Positions 50,920 through 59,437 of a DNA stretch of 64,000 nt are shown one piece after another; the stretch's first letter is position 1; each line of letters begins with the position of its first letter. Location: positions 4,542-68,541 of the forward strand of contig DHNP01000029.1 in NCBI GenBank assembly GCA_002409585.1, given 5' to 3'. This DNA comes from Ruminococcaceae bacterium UBA5413. Lineage in GTDB: Bacteria > Bacillota > Clostridia > Oscillospirales > Acutalibacteraceae. Below the pieces are notes generated by a model that was given only the letters and a program-made list of their open reading frames with translations, was not told where the DNA came from and made no database searches. The position numbers and the translations under genes are program-made.

Positions 50920-51330
50920 TTGATAATAACGAAAGAAACGGACTACGCGCTTCGCATTTTGCGCACGCTTGCAAACGGCAGGCGCCTTACTACGTCTGAG
51001 ATTGCCCGCTGTGAACAGGTACCCAAGCAGTTTGCATATAAGATTATAAAAAAACTACAAAAAGGCGGCATAGTGAGCATCCTGCGCGGGGCGGACGGAG
51101 GCTGTGCCTTGGCTGCCGACCTCGAAAGCATTACCATGCGCCGCCTTATGCACACCATGGAGGAGGACTCTTCAGTCTGCTCGTGCATGAAGCCCGGCTA
51201 CAAGTGCAACTGGCGCAGGGCGCACGGCGGCTCCGTATGCCACGCACATGCGTACCTTATATCGGTACAGAAAAAAATCGACGGTGAATTTGAAGCGCAT
51301 AACCTTAAGGAAATCTTATTTGGCGGATAA
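50920..51330 (+). CDS. Rrf2-family redox/iron-sulfur transcription regulator
   Basis: 136 residues, TTG start with CAGGAGGCG six bases ahead. The winged helix reads TKETDYALRILRTLANGRRLTTSEIA and PKQFAYKIIKKLQKGGIVSILRGADGGCALA. Cysteines in SVCSCMKPGYKCNW and SVCHAHA can ligate an iron-sulfur cluster, as in IscR, NsrR and RsrR. It would then sense O2, NO or cluster status. It is encoded 87 bases before the acyl-CoA dehydrogenase/rubredoxin fusion and flavodiiron genes, so it is their probable regulator. The ligand sensed is inference. Confidence 0.9.
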   Translation: MIITKETDYALRILRTLANGRRLTTSEIARCEQVPKQFAYKIIKKLQKGGIVSILRGADGGCALAADLESITMRRLMHTMEEDSSVCSCMKPGYKCNWRRAHGGSVCHAHAYLISVQKKIDGEFEAHNLKEILFGG

Positions 51331-51417
51331 AACAGCGCATAATTTTCATAATTTTATTTACATATAAAGTGGACAAAAGTTATCAACTATTATTTTTATT
51401 GACAAGGAGGAAATACC

Positions 51418-53328
51418 ATGCTGTTTAAAACTACAGCTGAGCAGGAAAAGCTCAGAACCGGGATGCGTAAGTTTGCTGAGGACGAGGTTAAGCCGCTTGC
51501 GTTTTTAATGGACAAAGAAAATGAATTTCCCGCGGACATTGTGGCAAAGTTAGGCAAAATGGGCATGATGGGTATTCCTTACCCTAAGGAGTACGGCGGA
51601 CTGGGGCTTGACATGGTGAGCTATGCCATAGCTGTCGAAGAACTCGCGAGGGTAGACGGGGGCACCGGCGTTATACTGTCTGCGCACACGTCTTTGGCAA
51701 GCTGGCCGATATTTGCGTTCGGCACTGAAAAGCAAAAGCAAAAGTACCTTGTACCGCTCTGCAAAGGCGAAAAGCTCGGCGCTTTCGGCCTTACTGAAAC
51801 TAACGCCGGTTCGGATGCCGGCGGGACGGAAACCACAGCCGTTGACAAAGGTGACTACTACCTTTTAAACGGAGGTAAGATTTTTATTACCAATGCCCCA
51901 GAGGCTGATGTCTACGTTGTTTTTGCCATTACGACGCCGGACATAGGCACTAAGGGCATTTCGGCTTTTATAGTCGAAAAAGGTTTTAAGGGCTTTGACT
52001 TCGGCGACCATTATGACAAGATGGGCATACGCTCGTCGTGTACGGCAGAGCTTATTTTCAACAATGTCAAAGTCCCTAAGGAAAACCTCCTCGGCAAAGA
52101 GGGGCGCGGCTTCAAAATAGCCATGGAGACACTCGACGGCGGGCGTATAGGCATTGCGGCGCAGGCACTCGGCATCTCACAGGGCGCTTTTGACCAGGCG
52201 GTTGGTTATGCAAAGGAGCGCGTGCAGTTCGGAAAGCCCATAGGCTTCCAGCAGGGCATTTCATTTAAAATAGCCGATATGGCTACGAAAATACGCGCCT
52301 CAAGGTTTTTGGTATACTCCGCGGCGGAGTTAAAGGAAAACAATGAACAGTACGTAACGGAGTCCGCTATGGCTAAGCAGTACGCTTCGGAGGCGGCGCT
52401 GTCGGTTACTAACGATGCCCTGCAGATTTTCGGCGGGAACGGCTACCTTAAAGGCATGGAAGTAGAGCGTATGTACCGCGACGCCAAGATAACGACTATC
52501 TATGAGGGCACAAACGAGATACAGCGCGTTGTGATAGCTTCGCAGATACTTGGCAAGCCGCCTAAAAAAGCAGGCCCGTCCTACGGCGCGCACAGTAAGC
52601 AGGCGCCTCTTACCGGCATACGCAAAAAAGTGATTTTCCGTGACGGAAGCGTTAAGGAGCAGGTAACGGCTTTGGCTGGGGCGCTTAAAAAAGACGGCTA
52701 CGACTTTACTGTCGGCATACCGTCAGACACGCCCATACCGCTTGCCGAACGTGTCGTTTCGGCGGGCAAAGGCATAGGCGAAAAGAAAAACATGAAGCTC
52801 GTGGAAGCACTTGCCAGGGCCGCTGGCGCGGCTGTGGGATCTTCGCGCCCCGTTGCCGAAACGCTGAAGTACCTTCCGCTTAACCGCTATGTCGGCATGT
52901 CCGGGCAGAAGTTTACGGGCAACCTCTACATTGCATGCGGCATTTCAGGCGCAAACCAGCATCTTAAAGGCATAAAGGACGCGTCAACCATAGTCGCAAT
53001 AAATAAAAACGGAAACGCGCCTATATTTAAAAACTGTGATTACGGTATAGTAGGCGACGTAAACGAAGTGCTTCCGCTGCTTACCGAAGCGCTCGGCACG
53101 GGCGACAAGAAGCCCGCTCCGCCTATGGTGAAGATGAAGCGCCCCGTCATGCCGAAGCCGGAGCCTATAGGCCCTCGCTACGTCTGCGGCGGCTGCGGGT
53201 ACGAGTACGTGCCGGAGTCGGGAGACGGAGACAGCGGCGTAAAGCCAGGCACTTTGTTTAAAGACCTGCCGGAAGACTGGGTATGCCCGGAATGTGCCGA
53301 AACAAAAGATAATTTTATCGAAGCGTAA
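51418..53328 (+). CDS. acyl-CoA dehydrogenase - EtfA FAD domain - rubredoxin fusion
   Basis: 636 residues in one uninterrupted frame. Residues 1-380 are a full acyl-CoA dehydrogenase ([37 protein letters not shown] with catalytic Glu363). Residues about 400-450 are a remnant or linker, and 450-560 match the EtfA FAD-binding domain ([44 protein letters not shown]). After a Pro/Lys linker (565-585), residues 588-636 are a rubredoxin with both CxxC pairs (Cys590/593, Cys623/626). There is no EtfB and no complete EtfA domain I. Electrons from acyl-CoA can thus move internally from FAD to FAD to Fe(Cys)4. A flavodiiron protein follows, the natural rubredoxin client. ATG with AAGGAGGAAA. Confidence 0.93.
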   Translation: MLFKTTAEQEKLRTGMRKFAEDEVKPLAFLMDKENEFPADIVAKLGKMGMMGIPYPKEYGGLGLDMVSYAIAVEELARVDGGTGVILSAHTSLASWPIFAFGTEKQKQKYLVPLCKGEKLGAFGLTETNAGSDAGGTETTAVDKGDYYLLNGGKIFITNAPEADVYVVFAITTPDIGTKGISAFIVEKGFKGFDFGDHYDKMGIRSSCTAELIFNNVKVPKENLLGKEGRGFKIAMETLDGGRIGIAAQALGISQGAFDQAVGYAKERVQFGKPIGFQQGISFKIADMATKIRASRFLVYSAAELKENNEQYVTESAMAKQYASEAALSVTNDALQIFGGNGYLKGMEVERMYRDAKITTIYEGTNEIQRVVIASQILGKPPKKAGPSYGAHSKQAPLTGIRKKVIFRDGSVKEQVTALAGALKKDGYDFTVGIPSDTPIPLAERVVSAGKGIGEKKNMKLVEALARAAGAAVGSSRPVAETLKYLPLNRYVGMSGQKFTGNLYIACGISGANQHLKGIKDASTIVAINKNGNAPIFKNCDYGIVGDVNEVLPLLTEALGTGDKKPAPPMVKMKRPVMPKPEPIGPRYVCGGCGYEYVPESGDGDSGVKPGTLFKDLPEDWVCPECAETKDNFIEA

Positions 53329-53349
53329 AAACGAAAGGGGAAATGAAGT

Positions 53350-54579
53350 ATGTACTGCGTTAGAAACGTAACCGAAAATCTGTACTGGGTCGGCGCGAAC
53401 GACCACAGGCTTGCATTGTTTGAAAACGTGTACCCTATACCTAAGGGAGTAACATATAACTCATACCTTTTACTTGATGAAAAAACGGTGCTTTTCGACA
53501 CCGTCGACTGGTCCGCCTGCAGGCAGCTGCTTGAAAACGTATACCATGTGCTTGACGGGCGCAAGCTCGACTACCTTATAGTCAACCACCTTGAACCTGA
53601 CCATGCCGCGTGCATAGAGGAGATACTTCTGCGCTGGCCGGAAATAAAAATAATAAGCAATGAAAAGGCTTTCATGCTTATGCGGCAGTTTGGCTTCCAT
53701 GTGGACGGCCACGAGCTCATCGAGGTAAAAGAAGGCGATACTTACAGTTTCGGTAAGCACACCGTAACGTTTGTTTTTGCCCCTATGGTACACTGGCCCG
53801 AAACCATGGTTACGTTTGACCTGACGAACGGGGCGCTTTTTTCAGCTGATGCTTTCGGCACCTTTGGCACGCTTGACGGCAAGCTCTTTGCGGACGAGGT
53901 AAACTTCGACCGCGACTGGCTCGACGAAGCGCGCCGCTACCTGACTAATATAGTCGGCAAGTACGGGCCACACATACAGCTGCTTTTAAAGAAAGCCGGC
54001 GGCATACTTGACAAAATAAAGTACATCTGCCCTCTGCACGGGCCGGTGTGGCGTAAAGACCTTATGTATTTTATCCAAAAGTACGATACGTGGAGCAGGT
54101 ACATACCGGAGGAACAGGGCGTTATGATAGTGTACGCCTCCATGTACGGCAACACCGAGGCCGCGGCGCAGGCGCTCGCCGCGAGGCTCTGCGGCAAAGG
54201 CATGACCAATGTCGCTGTTTACGACGTTTCGTCCACGCACGTTTCTGAGCTTATCGCGGGAACTTTCAAGTACAGCCACATAGTGCTTGCCTCCGTTACA
54301 TACAACCTCGGCGTTTACCCGCCGATGTCAGACTTTTTAATGGATATGAAAGCGCTTAACGTGCAGAACCGCACCGTTGCCATCATAGAAAACGGCTCGT
54401 GGGCGTGCAAGTCAGGCGACATAATGCAGAAGTTCTTAAATGACGAGATGAAAGGTATGACCGTACTTAACGAACGCCTCAGCATGGCGTCGACCCTCGG
54501 CCCTGACAAGGAACCGGAGCTTGACACTCTCGCGGATGCGATACTGGCATCAATGGACGGGGAGAAAGGGAAAAACTGA
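53350..54579 (+). CDS. flavodiiron protein (FprA-type O2/NO reductase)
   Basis: 409 residues. The metallo-beta-lactamase-like domain has all diiron ligands: His80, Glu82, Asp84, His85 (NHLEPDH), His148 (PMVHWPE), Asp167 (SADAFG) and His230 (CPLHGP). The flavodoxin domain starts near 256 with the FMN loop ASMYGNTEAA. Class A flavodiiron proteins reduce O2 to water or NO to N2O with electrons from rubredoxin. It starts 21 bases after the fusion gene that carries a rubredoxin domain, so the pair should form one reaction chain. ATG with GAAAGGGGAAATG upstream. Confidence 0.96.
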   Translation: MYCVRNVTENLYWVGANDHRLALFENVYPIPKGVTYNSYLLLDEKTVLFDTVDWSACRQLLENVYHVLDGRKLDYLIVNHLEPDHAACIEEILLRWPEIKIISNEKAFMLMRQFGFHVDGHELIEVKEGDTYSFGKHTVTFVFAPMVHWPETMVTFDLTNGALFSADAFGTFGTLDGKLFADEVNFDRDWLDEARRYLTNIVGKYGPHIQLLLKKAGGILDKIKYICPLHGPVWRKDLMYFIQKYDTWSRYIPEEQGVMIVYASMYGNTEAAAQALAARLCGKGMTNVAVYDVSSTHVSELIAGTFKYSHIVLASVTYNLGVYPPMSDFLMDMKALNVQNRTVAIIENGSWACKSGDIMQKFLNDEMKGMTVLNERLSMASTLGPDKEPELDTLADAILASMDGEKGKN

Positions 54580-54629
54580 CGCCGCGTTAAAGGACGCGGT
54601 AATTAAAAGGAAAAGGCGCGGCATAAAAG

Positions 54630-54661
54630 GCTGCCCTGCGGATATTGCTCCGCAGGGCAGC
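54630..54661. terminator. hairpin between the flavodiiron and macrodomain genes
   Basis: GCTGCCCTGCGGA (54630-54642) pairs perfectly with 54649-54661 around a 6-base loop, lying between convergent genes. T runs are weak on both strands (CTTTTAT on the minus strand). Confidence 0.55.
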
Positions 54662-54702
54662 TGCGCTATTATCATTTGGCGGGCGCGGAGCCTCGGCCGC
54701 GT

Positions 54703-55221
54703 TTAATTTTTACCGGTAAATTCGCCGTAAGCCGCTTTGTACGCTGCTTCTGTTGCCTCGTCAAAGCAGACAATAGTAACGTCTTTTACGTATAAGGAAG
54801 CTTTAATGAAGGAGAGTATCTTGTTTACGGCGATGCCTGCGGCGCGCTTAAGCGGAAAGCGGTAAACCCCCGTGCTTATCGACGGGAAAGCGACGGTTTT
54901 GCACCGCTTTTCCTCCGCAAGGATAAGGCAGTTTGTGTAGCATGAGGCGAGCAGGCCGTCCTCGCCCGAGCCGCCGCCGCGCCACACGGGGCCGGGTGTG
55001 TGTATAACGTACTTTGCGGGCAGGTTATAGCCGCCGGTTATTTTTGCTTCGCCTGTTTTACACCCGTTCAGCGCGCGGCACTCAACTAAGAGCCCCGGCC
55101 CCGCCGCCTGGTGTATTGCTCCGTCAACCCCGCCGCCGCCGAGCAGTGAAGTGTTGGCGGCGTTGACGATGGCGTCGGCGCGGAACCTTGTAATGTCTCC
55201 GAGTATTACATGAAAGCCCAT
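54703..55221 (-). CDS. macrodomain ADP-ribose hydrolase (YmdB-like)
   Basis: 172 residues from the ATG at 55221 (MGFHVILGD), chosen because AAAGGAGTG sits about seven bases upstream. Macrodomain motifs are complete: GDITRFRADAIVNAANTSLLGGGGVDGAIH, GEAKITGGYNLPAKYVIHTPGP and FPSISTGVYRFPLKRAA. MacroD-type enzymes remove ADP-ribose from proteins or deacetylate O-acetyl-ADP-ribose. No ADP-ribosyltransferase is adjacent, so the target is unknown. Confidence 0.93.
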   Translation of the reverse strand: MGFHVILGDITRFRADAIVNAANTSLLGGGGVDGAIHQAAGPGLLVECRALNGCKTGEAKITGGYNLPAKYVIHTPGPVWRGGGSGEDGLLASCYTNCLILAEEKRCKTVAFPSISTGVYRFPLKRAAGIAVNKILSFIKASLYVKDVTIVCFDEATEAAYKAAYGEFTGKN

Positions 55222-55325
55222 GGCTACCACTCCTTTAAGCTTATGCATGCTTTTTTATATCAATATACAAAAAAAGGCGGCGGCCGGAGATATCCGGAAC
55301 CGGCCGCCCTTACGGTGCCAGCGGT

Positions 55326-55700
55326 TTAAAGGGACGCTATTACTTCAACTTCCACGAGTACGTTTTTAGGCAGGCTTTTGACGGCTACGCACGAACGCGC
55401 GGGCTTGCCGGTGAAGTACTTTTCGTACACTGCGTTAAAAGCGGCAAAGTCGCCCATATTGGCTAAAAAGCACGTAGTTTTTAAAGCTTTGGAAAAGTCC
55501 GTGCCGGCGGCCTTTAGGATTTCACCTATGTTTTTCATAACCTGTTCTGTCTGTACCGAGATGTCGCCTTCGGCTATTTTGCCGGTCGCGGGTATGATTG
55601 GTATCTGGCCGCTTGCGTACACCGTATTTCCGGATACTATGGCCTGTGAGTAGGGGCCGATGGCCGCGGGTGCTTTTTCTGTAAATACGTTTTTAAGCAT
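55326..55700 (-). CDS. ridA: RidA family enamine/imine deaminase
   Basis: 124 residues, the standard RidA length. EKAPAAIGPYSQAIVSGNTVYASGQIP, the catalytic-pocket arginine in ARSCVAVKSLPKNVLVEVEVIA, and IGEILKAAGTDFSKALKTTCFL are diagnostic. It hydrolyses reactive enamines from PLP enzymes such as threonine dehydratase. Starts with ATG after AAGGAG-type sequence. It follows the 2-hydroxyacid dehydrogenase gene on the same strand, about 100 bases apart. Confidence 0.95.
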   Translation of the reverse strand: MLKNVFTEKAPAAIGPYSQAIVSGNTVYASGQIPIIPATGKIAEGDISVQTEQVMKNIGEILKAAGTDFSKALKTTCFLANMGDFAAFNAVYEKYFTGKPARSCVAVKSLPKNVLVEVEVIASL

Positions 55701-55801
55701 AATTAAAACTCCTTGATATTAAGATATTAAATTTTATGCAGCATAATCCGCCGTGCGGCGGCTTACACATGATGTTAAAAATCCGGCGGCGTTCAAAGCC
55801 G

Positions 55802-56782
55802 TCAGATGACCTGCCACGGGTTTTCTTTGCCCTGCTCGTAAAGCATGCAGCTCAAAACCGAATGTTCCACCATGTCGCTGACGGACCTGTCTGTGTAAAA
55901 AGCCGTGTGCGGCGTGACTATGACGTTGGGGAAGGCTTTTAAAACGGAGAGGCCGCGGTTTTTGAGTATGTCGCACTTTTTGTTTTTATAAAATATGCCC
56001 GATTCGTTTTCGATGACGTCGAGGGCCGCCCCGCCTATCTTGCCGCTTTCAACGGCATCCGCAAAGTCGCTTGTGTTTATAAGCGAGCCGCGGGCGGTGT
56101 TTACAATGAAAACGCCGTCTTTCATTTTCGCTATTGATTCTTTATTTATAAAGCCGCGGTTCTCGTCGGTAGCTGGCATGTGCATTGTTATGACGTCGCT
56201 TTCAGCGAGGAGCCTGTCCAAAGGGACATACTCCGCGTATTTTTTAACTTCATCGTTTTGGTACAGGTCATAGGCTAAAAGGCTGCAGTCAAAGCCCGAC
56301 AGGCGCTTCACGATGGTGCCGCCGATTTTTCCCGTGCCGGCTACGCCTACGGTCATGTCGCTGAGCAGCTTTCCCATTACGCCGCGCAGCGAGTAGTCCT
56401 GCGCCGCCGCCCTTTGCGAAATCGCCTTTATTTTGCGCGTTGCCATCAGTATCATCATCACTGTGTAGTCGGCTACGCTCCCCGGCGCGTAAGTTACGTT
56501 GCCTATATGTATGCCGAGCTTTTCCGCGGCTTTAACGTCTATGTGGTCAAAGCCTATGCTGCGCGTTGAAACAAACTCGACGCCGTTTTCCCTTAAAGCC
56601 TTTAAAGTTACTCCGCCTACCGGCGCCGTTACCGTGCTTATGCATCTGCAGCCTTTTGCAAGCGCGGCATTTTCGGGCGAGGGCGCTTCGCGGCACATAA
56701 CTGGCTCGCAGCCGTATTTTTTACAGAATTTCTTAAAGTACTCTGTCTCGTCGTCACGGTAACTGTATACGGCAAATTTCAT
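55802..56782 (-). CDS. D-2-hydroxyacid dehydrogenase (D-lactate dehydrogenase-like)
   Basis: 326 residues of the D-isomer-specific NAD-dependent family. Rossmann loop GVAGTGKIGGTIVKRL, catalytic arginine in NTARGSLINTSDF, a glutamate near VIENESGIF and the histidine in VTPHTAFYTD. It reduces pyruvate or another 2-oxo acid to the D-hydroxy acid. It could supply D-lactate, or act on 2-oxoisocaproate or 2-oxoglutarate as clostridial relatives do. It is divergent from ddl, but that is not a vanHAX arrangement. Paired with the FAD-linked oxidases in this window it could interconvert hydroxy acids. Confidence 0.9.
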   Translation of the reverse strand: MKFAVYSYRDDETEYFKKFCKKYGCEPVMCREAPSPENAALAKGCRCISTVTAPVGGVTLKALRENGVEFVSTRSIGFDHIDVKAAEKLGIHIGNVTYAPGSVADYTVMMILMATRKIKAISQRAAAQDYSLRGVMGKLLSDMTVGVAGTGKIGGTIVKRLSGFDCSLLAYDLYQNDEVKKYAEYVPLDRLLAESDVITMHMPATDENRGFINKESIAKMKDGVFIVNTARGSLINTSDFADAVESGKIGGAALDVIENESGIFYKNKKCDILKNRGLSVLKAFPNVIVTPHTAFYTDRSVSDMVEHSVLSCMLYEQGKENPWQVI

Positions 56783-56925
56783 ATGGCCTTCCCTCCAATG
56801 CGGTAAAAAATCATTTAATAAAATTTATTTAACGGCTTATGCTTTATATAGAGTACTACTTTTGGGCTGTTATTACAAGTGCCGCCGCCGGCTGTTCTGC
56901 GTTAAATGAATCGTGCGTGAAACGA

Positions 56926-56954
56926 TTGCGCAGGTACGTTTATTGTGGTATGAT
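56926..56954 (+). promoter_or_regulatory. candidate promoter of ddl
   Basis: TTGCGC (56926-56931), 17 bases, TATGAT (56949-56954) preceded by TGG to give an extended -10. About 70 bases before the ddl start. Confidence 0.55.
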
Positions 56955-57024
56955 ATGTATGTTTATTTCATAATATCTTATACCGGCGTTTTTTATACGA
57001 ATATTATTTTACGGGGGTTTTTCA

Positions 57025-58095
57025 ATGGGCAGAAAAAAGGTCGCCGTTCTCTTTGGCGGCTGCTCGTCAGAACACGAGGTTTCGTGTGTTTCAGCTTATT
57101 CGGTGCTTATGCATCTTTCAAAGGATAAATATGATATATACCCTGTAGGTATAACCAAAGACGGCCGCTGGTACCTCTATGACGGCGATTACAAGGATAT
57201 ACCTGGCGGCGGATGGGCGCGCGGCGGCCGCACGCGGACGGCGTTCATTTCGCCTGACAGGGAGACTCACGGCATTGTCGTGCTTGGCAACGGCCGCGCC
57301 GAAACCATAAAGATAGACTGCGCGTTCCCCGTGCTGCACGGTAAAAACGGCGAGGACGGCACAGTGCAGGGGCTGCTCCAGCTTGCGGGCATACCTTTCG
57401 TAGGGTGCGGCACGCTCAGCTCTGCCGTGTGCATGGATAAGGCCGTTTCTAACTCATTGCTTATAGATGCCGGCATAAAAAAGGCGCATTACCTTTGGTT
57501 TTACACACGCAACTATAAAAAAGGCTCCGGCACAATAAAGGCAAAGGTGGCCGCGAGGCTTGGGTACCCTGTTTTTGTTAAGCCGGCAAATGCCGGTTCT
57601 TCAGTAGGCATAAGCAGGGTCGCGGCTGAGGAGTTCCTTGACGCCGCAGTTGCAAAGGCCGCGCATGAGGACGGCAAAGTAGTTATTGAAGAAGCCGTAA
57701 AAGGGCAGGAAGTGGAGTGCGCCGTCTTTGGCAGCAATAAGCCGAAAGCGTCTGCCGTCGTTGGCGAGATAGCCGCGTCGGCCGAATTTTACGATTACGA
57801 TGATAAATATAAATCCGGCAAGTCGCAGCTTTACATTCCGGCGCACCTTGGCGCAGGCGTTTCAGACGAGGTACGTGAAACGGCGGTGCGCGCGTACACG
57901 GTACTCGGCTGCAGGGGCATGGCACGTGTTGACTTCTTTGTAAGGAACGGCGGCGAGGTGCTGCTGAATGAGCTTAACACCATACCGGGGTTTACGCCTA
58001 TAAGCATGTACCCAAAGCTTTGGGAGGCTTCAGGCGTGACTTACGGGGAGCTTATCGAAAGGCTTGTAGATTCGGCTTTTGACGAAGATGTTTAA
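57025..58095 (+). CDS. ddl: D-alanine-D-alanine ligase
   Basis: 356 residues, ATP-grasp fold. VAVLFGGCSSEHEVS, FPVLHGKNGEDGTVQG, VKPANAGSSVGIS and LNELNTIPGFTPISMYP are the Ddl signatures. The omega-loop segment EFYDYDDKYKSGKSQ keeps the Tyr and Lys-Tyr associated with D-Ala-D-Ala and not D-Ala-D-Lac synthesis (VanA-type enzymes diverge there). It makes the dipeptide for peptidoglycan. ATG with ACGGGGG. murI follows 45 bases later. Confidence 0.95.
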   Translation: MGRKKVAVLFGGCSSEHEVSCVSAYSVLMHLSKDKYDIYPVGITKDGRWYLYDGDYKDIPGGGWARGGRTRTAFISPDRETHGIVVLGNGRAETIKIDCAFPVLHGKNGEDGTVQGLLQLAGIPFVGCGTLSSAVCMDKAVSNSLLIDAGIKKAHYLWFYTRNYKKGSGTIKAKVAARLGYPVFVKPANAGSSVGISRVAAEEFLDAAVAKAAHEDGKVVIEEAVKGQEVECAVFGSNKPKASAVVGEIAASAEFYDYDDKYKSGKSQLYIPAHLGAGVSDEVRETAVRAYTVLGCRGMARVDFFVRNGGEVLLNELNTIPGFTPISMYPKLWEASGVTYGELIERLVDSAFDEDV

Positions 58096-58140
58096 AATCT
58101 TGTATTAAAATAGAAAATTTTAATTTTGCGGGGATTATAA

Positions 58141-58953
58141 ATGGACAAAAGGCCGATAGGCGTATTTGACTCTGGCCTTGGCGGGCTTACGGCGGTGAAG
58201 GAATTTTCAGAAAATATGCCGTTCGAGGATATAGTTTACTTCGGCGATACGGGGCGCGTGCCCTACGGTACGAGAAGCCGTGAAACCATCCTTAAGTACG
58301 CGAAGCAGGATATAGCGTTTTTAAAGTCTAAAAACGTCAAAATGATTGTCGCGGCCTGCGGCACGGTAAGTTCTGTCGCGGACGGCGTTAATATGCGGCT
58401 GGGGGTTCCGTTTGCGAGCGTGCTCGAACCGACCGCCGAGGCAGCCGCGCGTGCGACTGAAAACGGCCGGATAGGCATTATAGGCACGCCGGCAACTATA
58501 AAAAGCGGCTCATACAGGCATAAGCTTTCAAAAATAAACCCTGGCGTGCAGGTCTTTGAGAAAGGATGCCCGCTTTTCGTACCGCTTGTGGAAAACGGAT
58601 TTATAGAAGACGGCAACGAGATAACGCGCCTTGCCGCCGACTACTACCTTTCGGATATGCGCGGTTACGGCATAGATACGCTTATTATGGGCTGTACGCA
58701 TTATCCTATAATAAAAAAGGCCATAGCCGCGGCGGTGGGCGGCAGCGTGACCCTTATCGACAGCGGCCGCGAAACGGCTGCCTACTGCAGGAGGCTGCTT
58801 AAGGGGCAGGGCATGCTTAACGGCGGCACGGAAAAAGGAAAGTATTCTTTTTATGTGAGCGATGCAACCGAGGGGTTCGCAAGCGTGGCGGGCATTTTCC
58901 TCGGAAAAAATATAAACGGTGAAGTACGGCGTGTCGACATTGAAAAATATTGA
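58141..58953 (+). CDS. murI: glutamate racemase
   Basis: 270 residues. IGVFDSGLGGLTAV, FGDTGRVPYGTRS and the second active-site cysteine Cys185 (LIMGCTHYP) are standard. The first active-site cysteine, Cys73, is in AACGTVSS where most family members have ACNT, so Asn is replaced by Gly. It makes D-glutamate for the wall. Same direction as ddl; ATG start after GGGGATT. The aspartate racemase family is a less likely alternative. Confidence 0.93.
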   Translation: MDKRPIGVFDSGLGGLTAVKEFSENMPFEDIVYFGDTGRVPYGTRSRETILKYAKQDIAFLKSKNVKMIVAACGTVSSVADGVNMRLGVPFASVLEPTAEAAARATENGRIGIIGTPATIKSGSYRHKLSKINPGVQVFEKGCPLFVPLVENGFIEDGNEITRLAADYYLSDMRGYGIDTLIMGCTHYPIIKKAIAAAVGGSVTLIDSGRETAAYCRRLLKGQGMLNGGTEKGKYSFYVSDATEGFASVAGIFLGKNINGEVRRVDIEKY

Positions 58954-58981
58954 TTTAAACGTAAAGAGTCTGGAGAACGGC

Positions 58982-59437
58982 ATGAACGAGGACTATTTGA
59001 TTTCTATAAAAGGAAAGCAGGAAACGGACGGCGAAACAGGCGAAGTGGAGCTTACGACGGTCGGTTCTTATATACAAAAAGGCAACAGCAGGTATATTTT
59101 ATACAAAGAGTATACCGAGGCTAAGGGCAAACCCGGCACGTCCATACTTAAGATAGAAGGAAACTCCAAGGTTACTTTGATACGCGGCGACGGCGACAAC
59201 ACGCGGCTTATACTCGAAAAGGGCAAGCGCCACCTCTGCCAGTACGACACCGGCTACGGCAGCCTGATGATAGGGGTTTTTACAAGCCGCGTGCATTCCG
59301 ACCTGGGCGACGTTGGCGGGCGCCTTGAGCTGAGCTATACGCTTGACGTTAACTCGAGCCTGTCAAGCAGAAACGATTTATTTATAACTGTCAGGGAGGC
59401 AAAAGGCAAAGATGTCAAAGATAGAATTACTGGCTAA
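58982..59437 (+). CDS. DUF1934 (YwiB-like) beta-barrel protein
   Basis: 151 residues from ATG 58982, with GGAG eight bases ahead; it begins MNEDYLISIKGKQE. Segments GSYIQKGNSRYILYKEYTE, LILEKGKRHLCQYDTGYGSLMIGVFT and LELSYTLDVNSSLSSRNDLFITV fit the DUF1934 calycin-like barrel. It overlaps argS by 26 bases, as ywiB does next to argS in Bacillus. Function unknown; the conserved link to argS suggests a translation-related or co-regulated role. Confidence 0.9.
   Translation: MNEDYLISIKGKQETDGETGEVELTTVGSYIQKGNSRYILYKEYTEAKGKPGTSILKIEGNSKVTLIRGDGDNTRLILEKGKRHLCQYDTGYGSLMIGVFTSRVHSDLGDVGGRLELSYTLDVNSSLSSRNDLFITVREAKGKDVKDRITG

Noticed and set aside
51418..53328. Possibility that the fusion is a frameshift or assembly artefact of separate genes
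   Set aside because: The frame is continuous, linkers are Pro/Lys-rich as in natural fusions, domain order is sensible, and the adjacent gene is a rubredoxin client.
55802..58095. vanHA-like vancomycin-resistance pair (D-lactate dehydrogenase plus ligase)
   Set aside because: The genes are divergent, no VanX dipeptidase is present, and the ligase keeps the Tyr/Lys-Tyr omega-loop pattern of ordinary D-Ala-D-Ala ligases.
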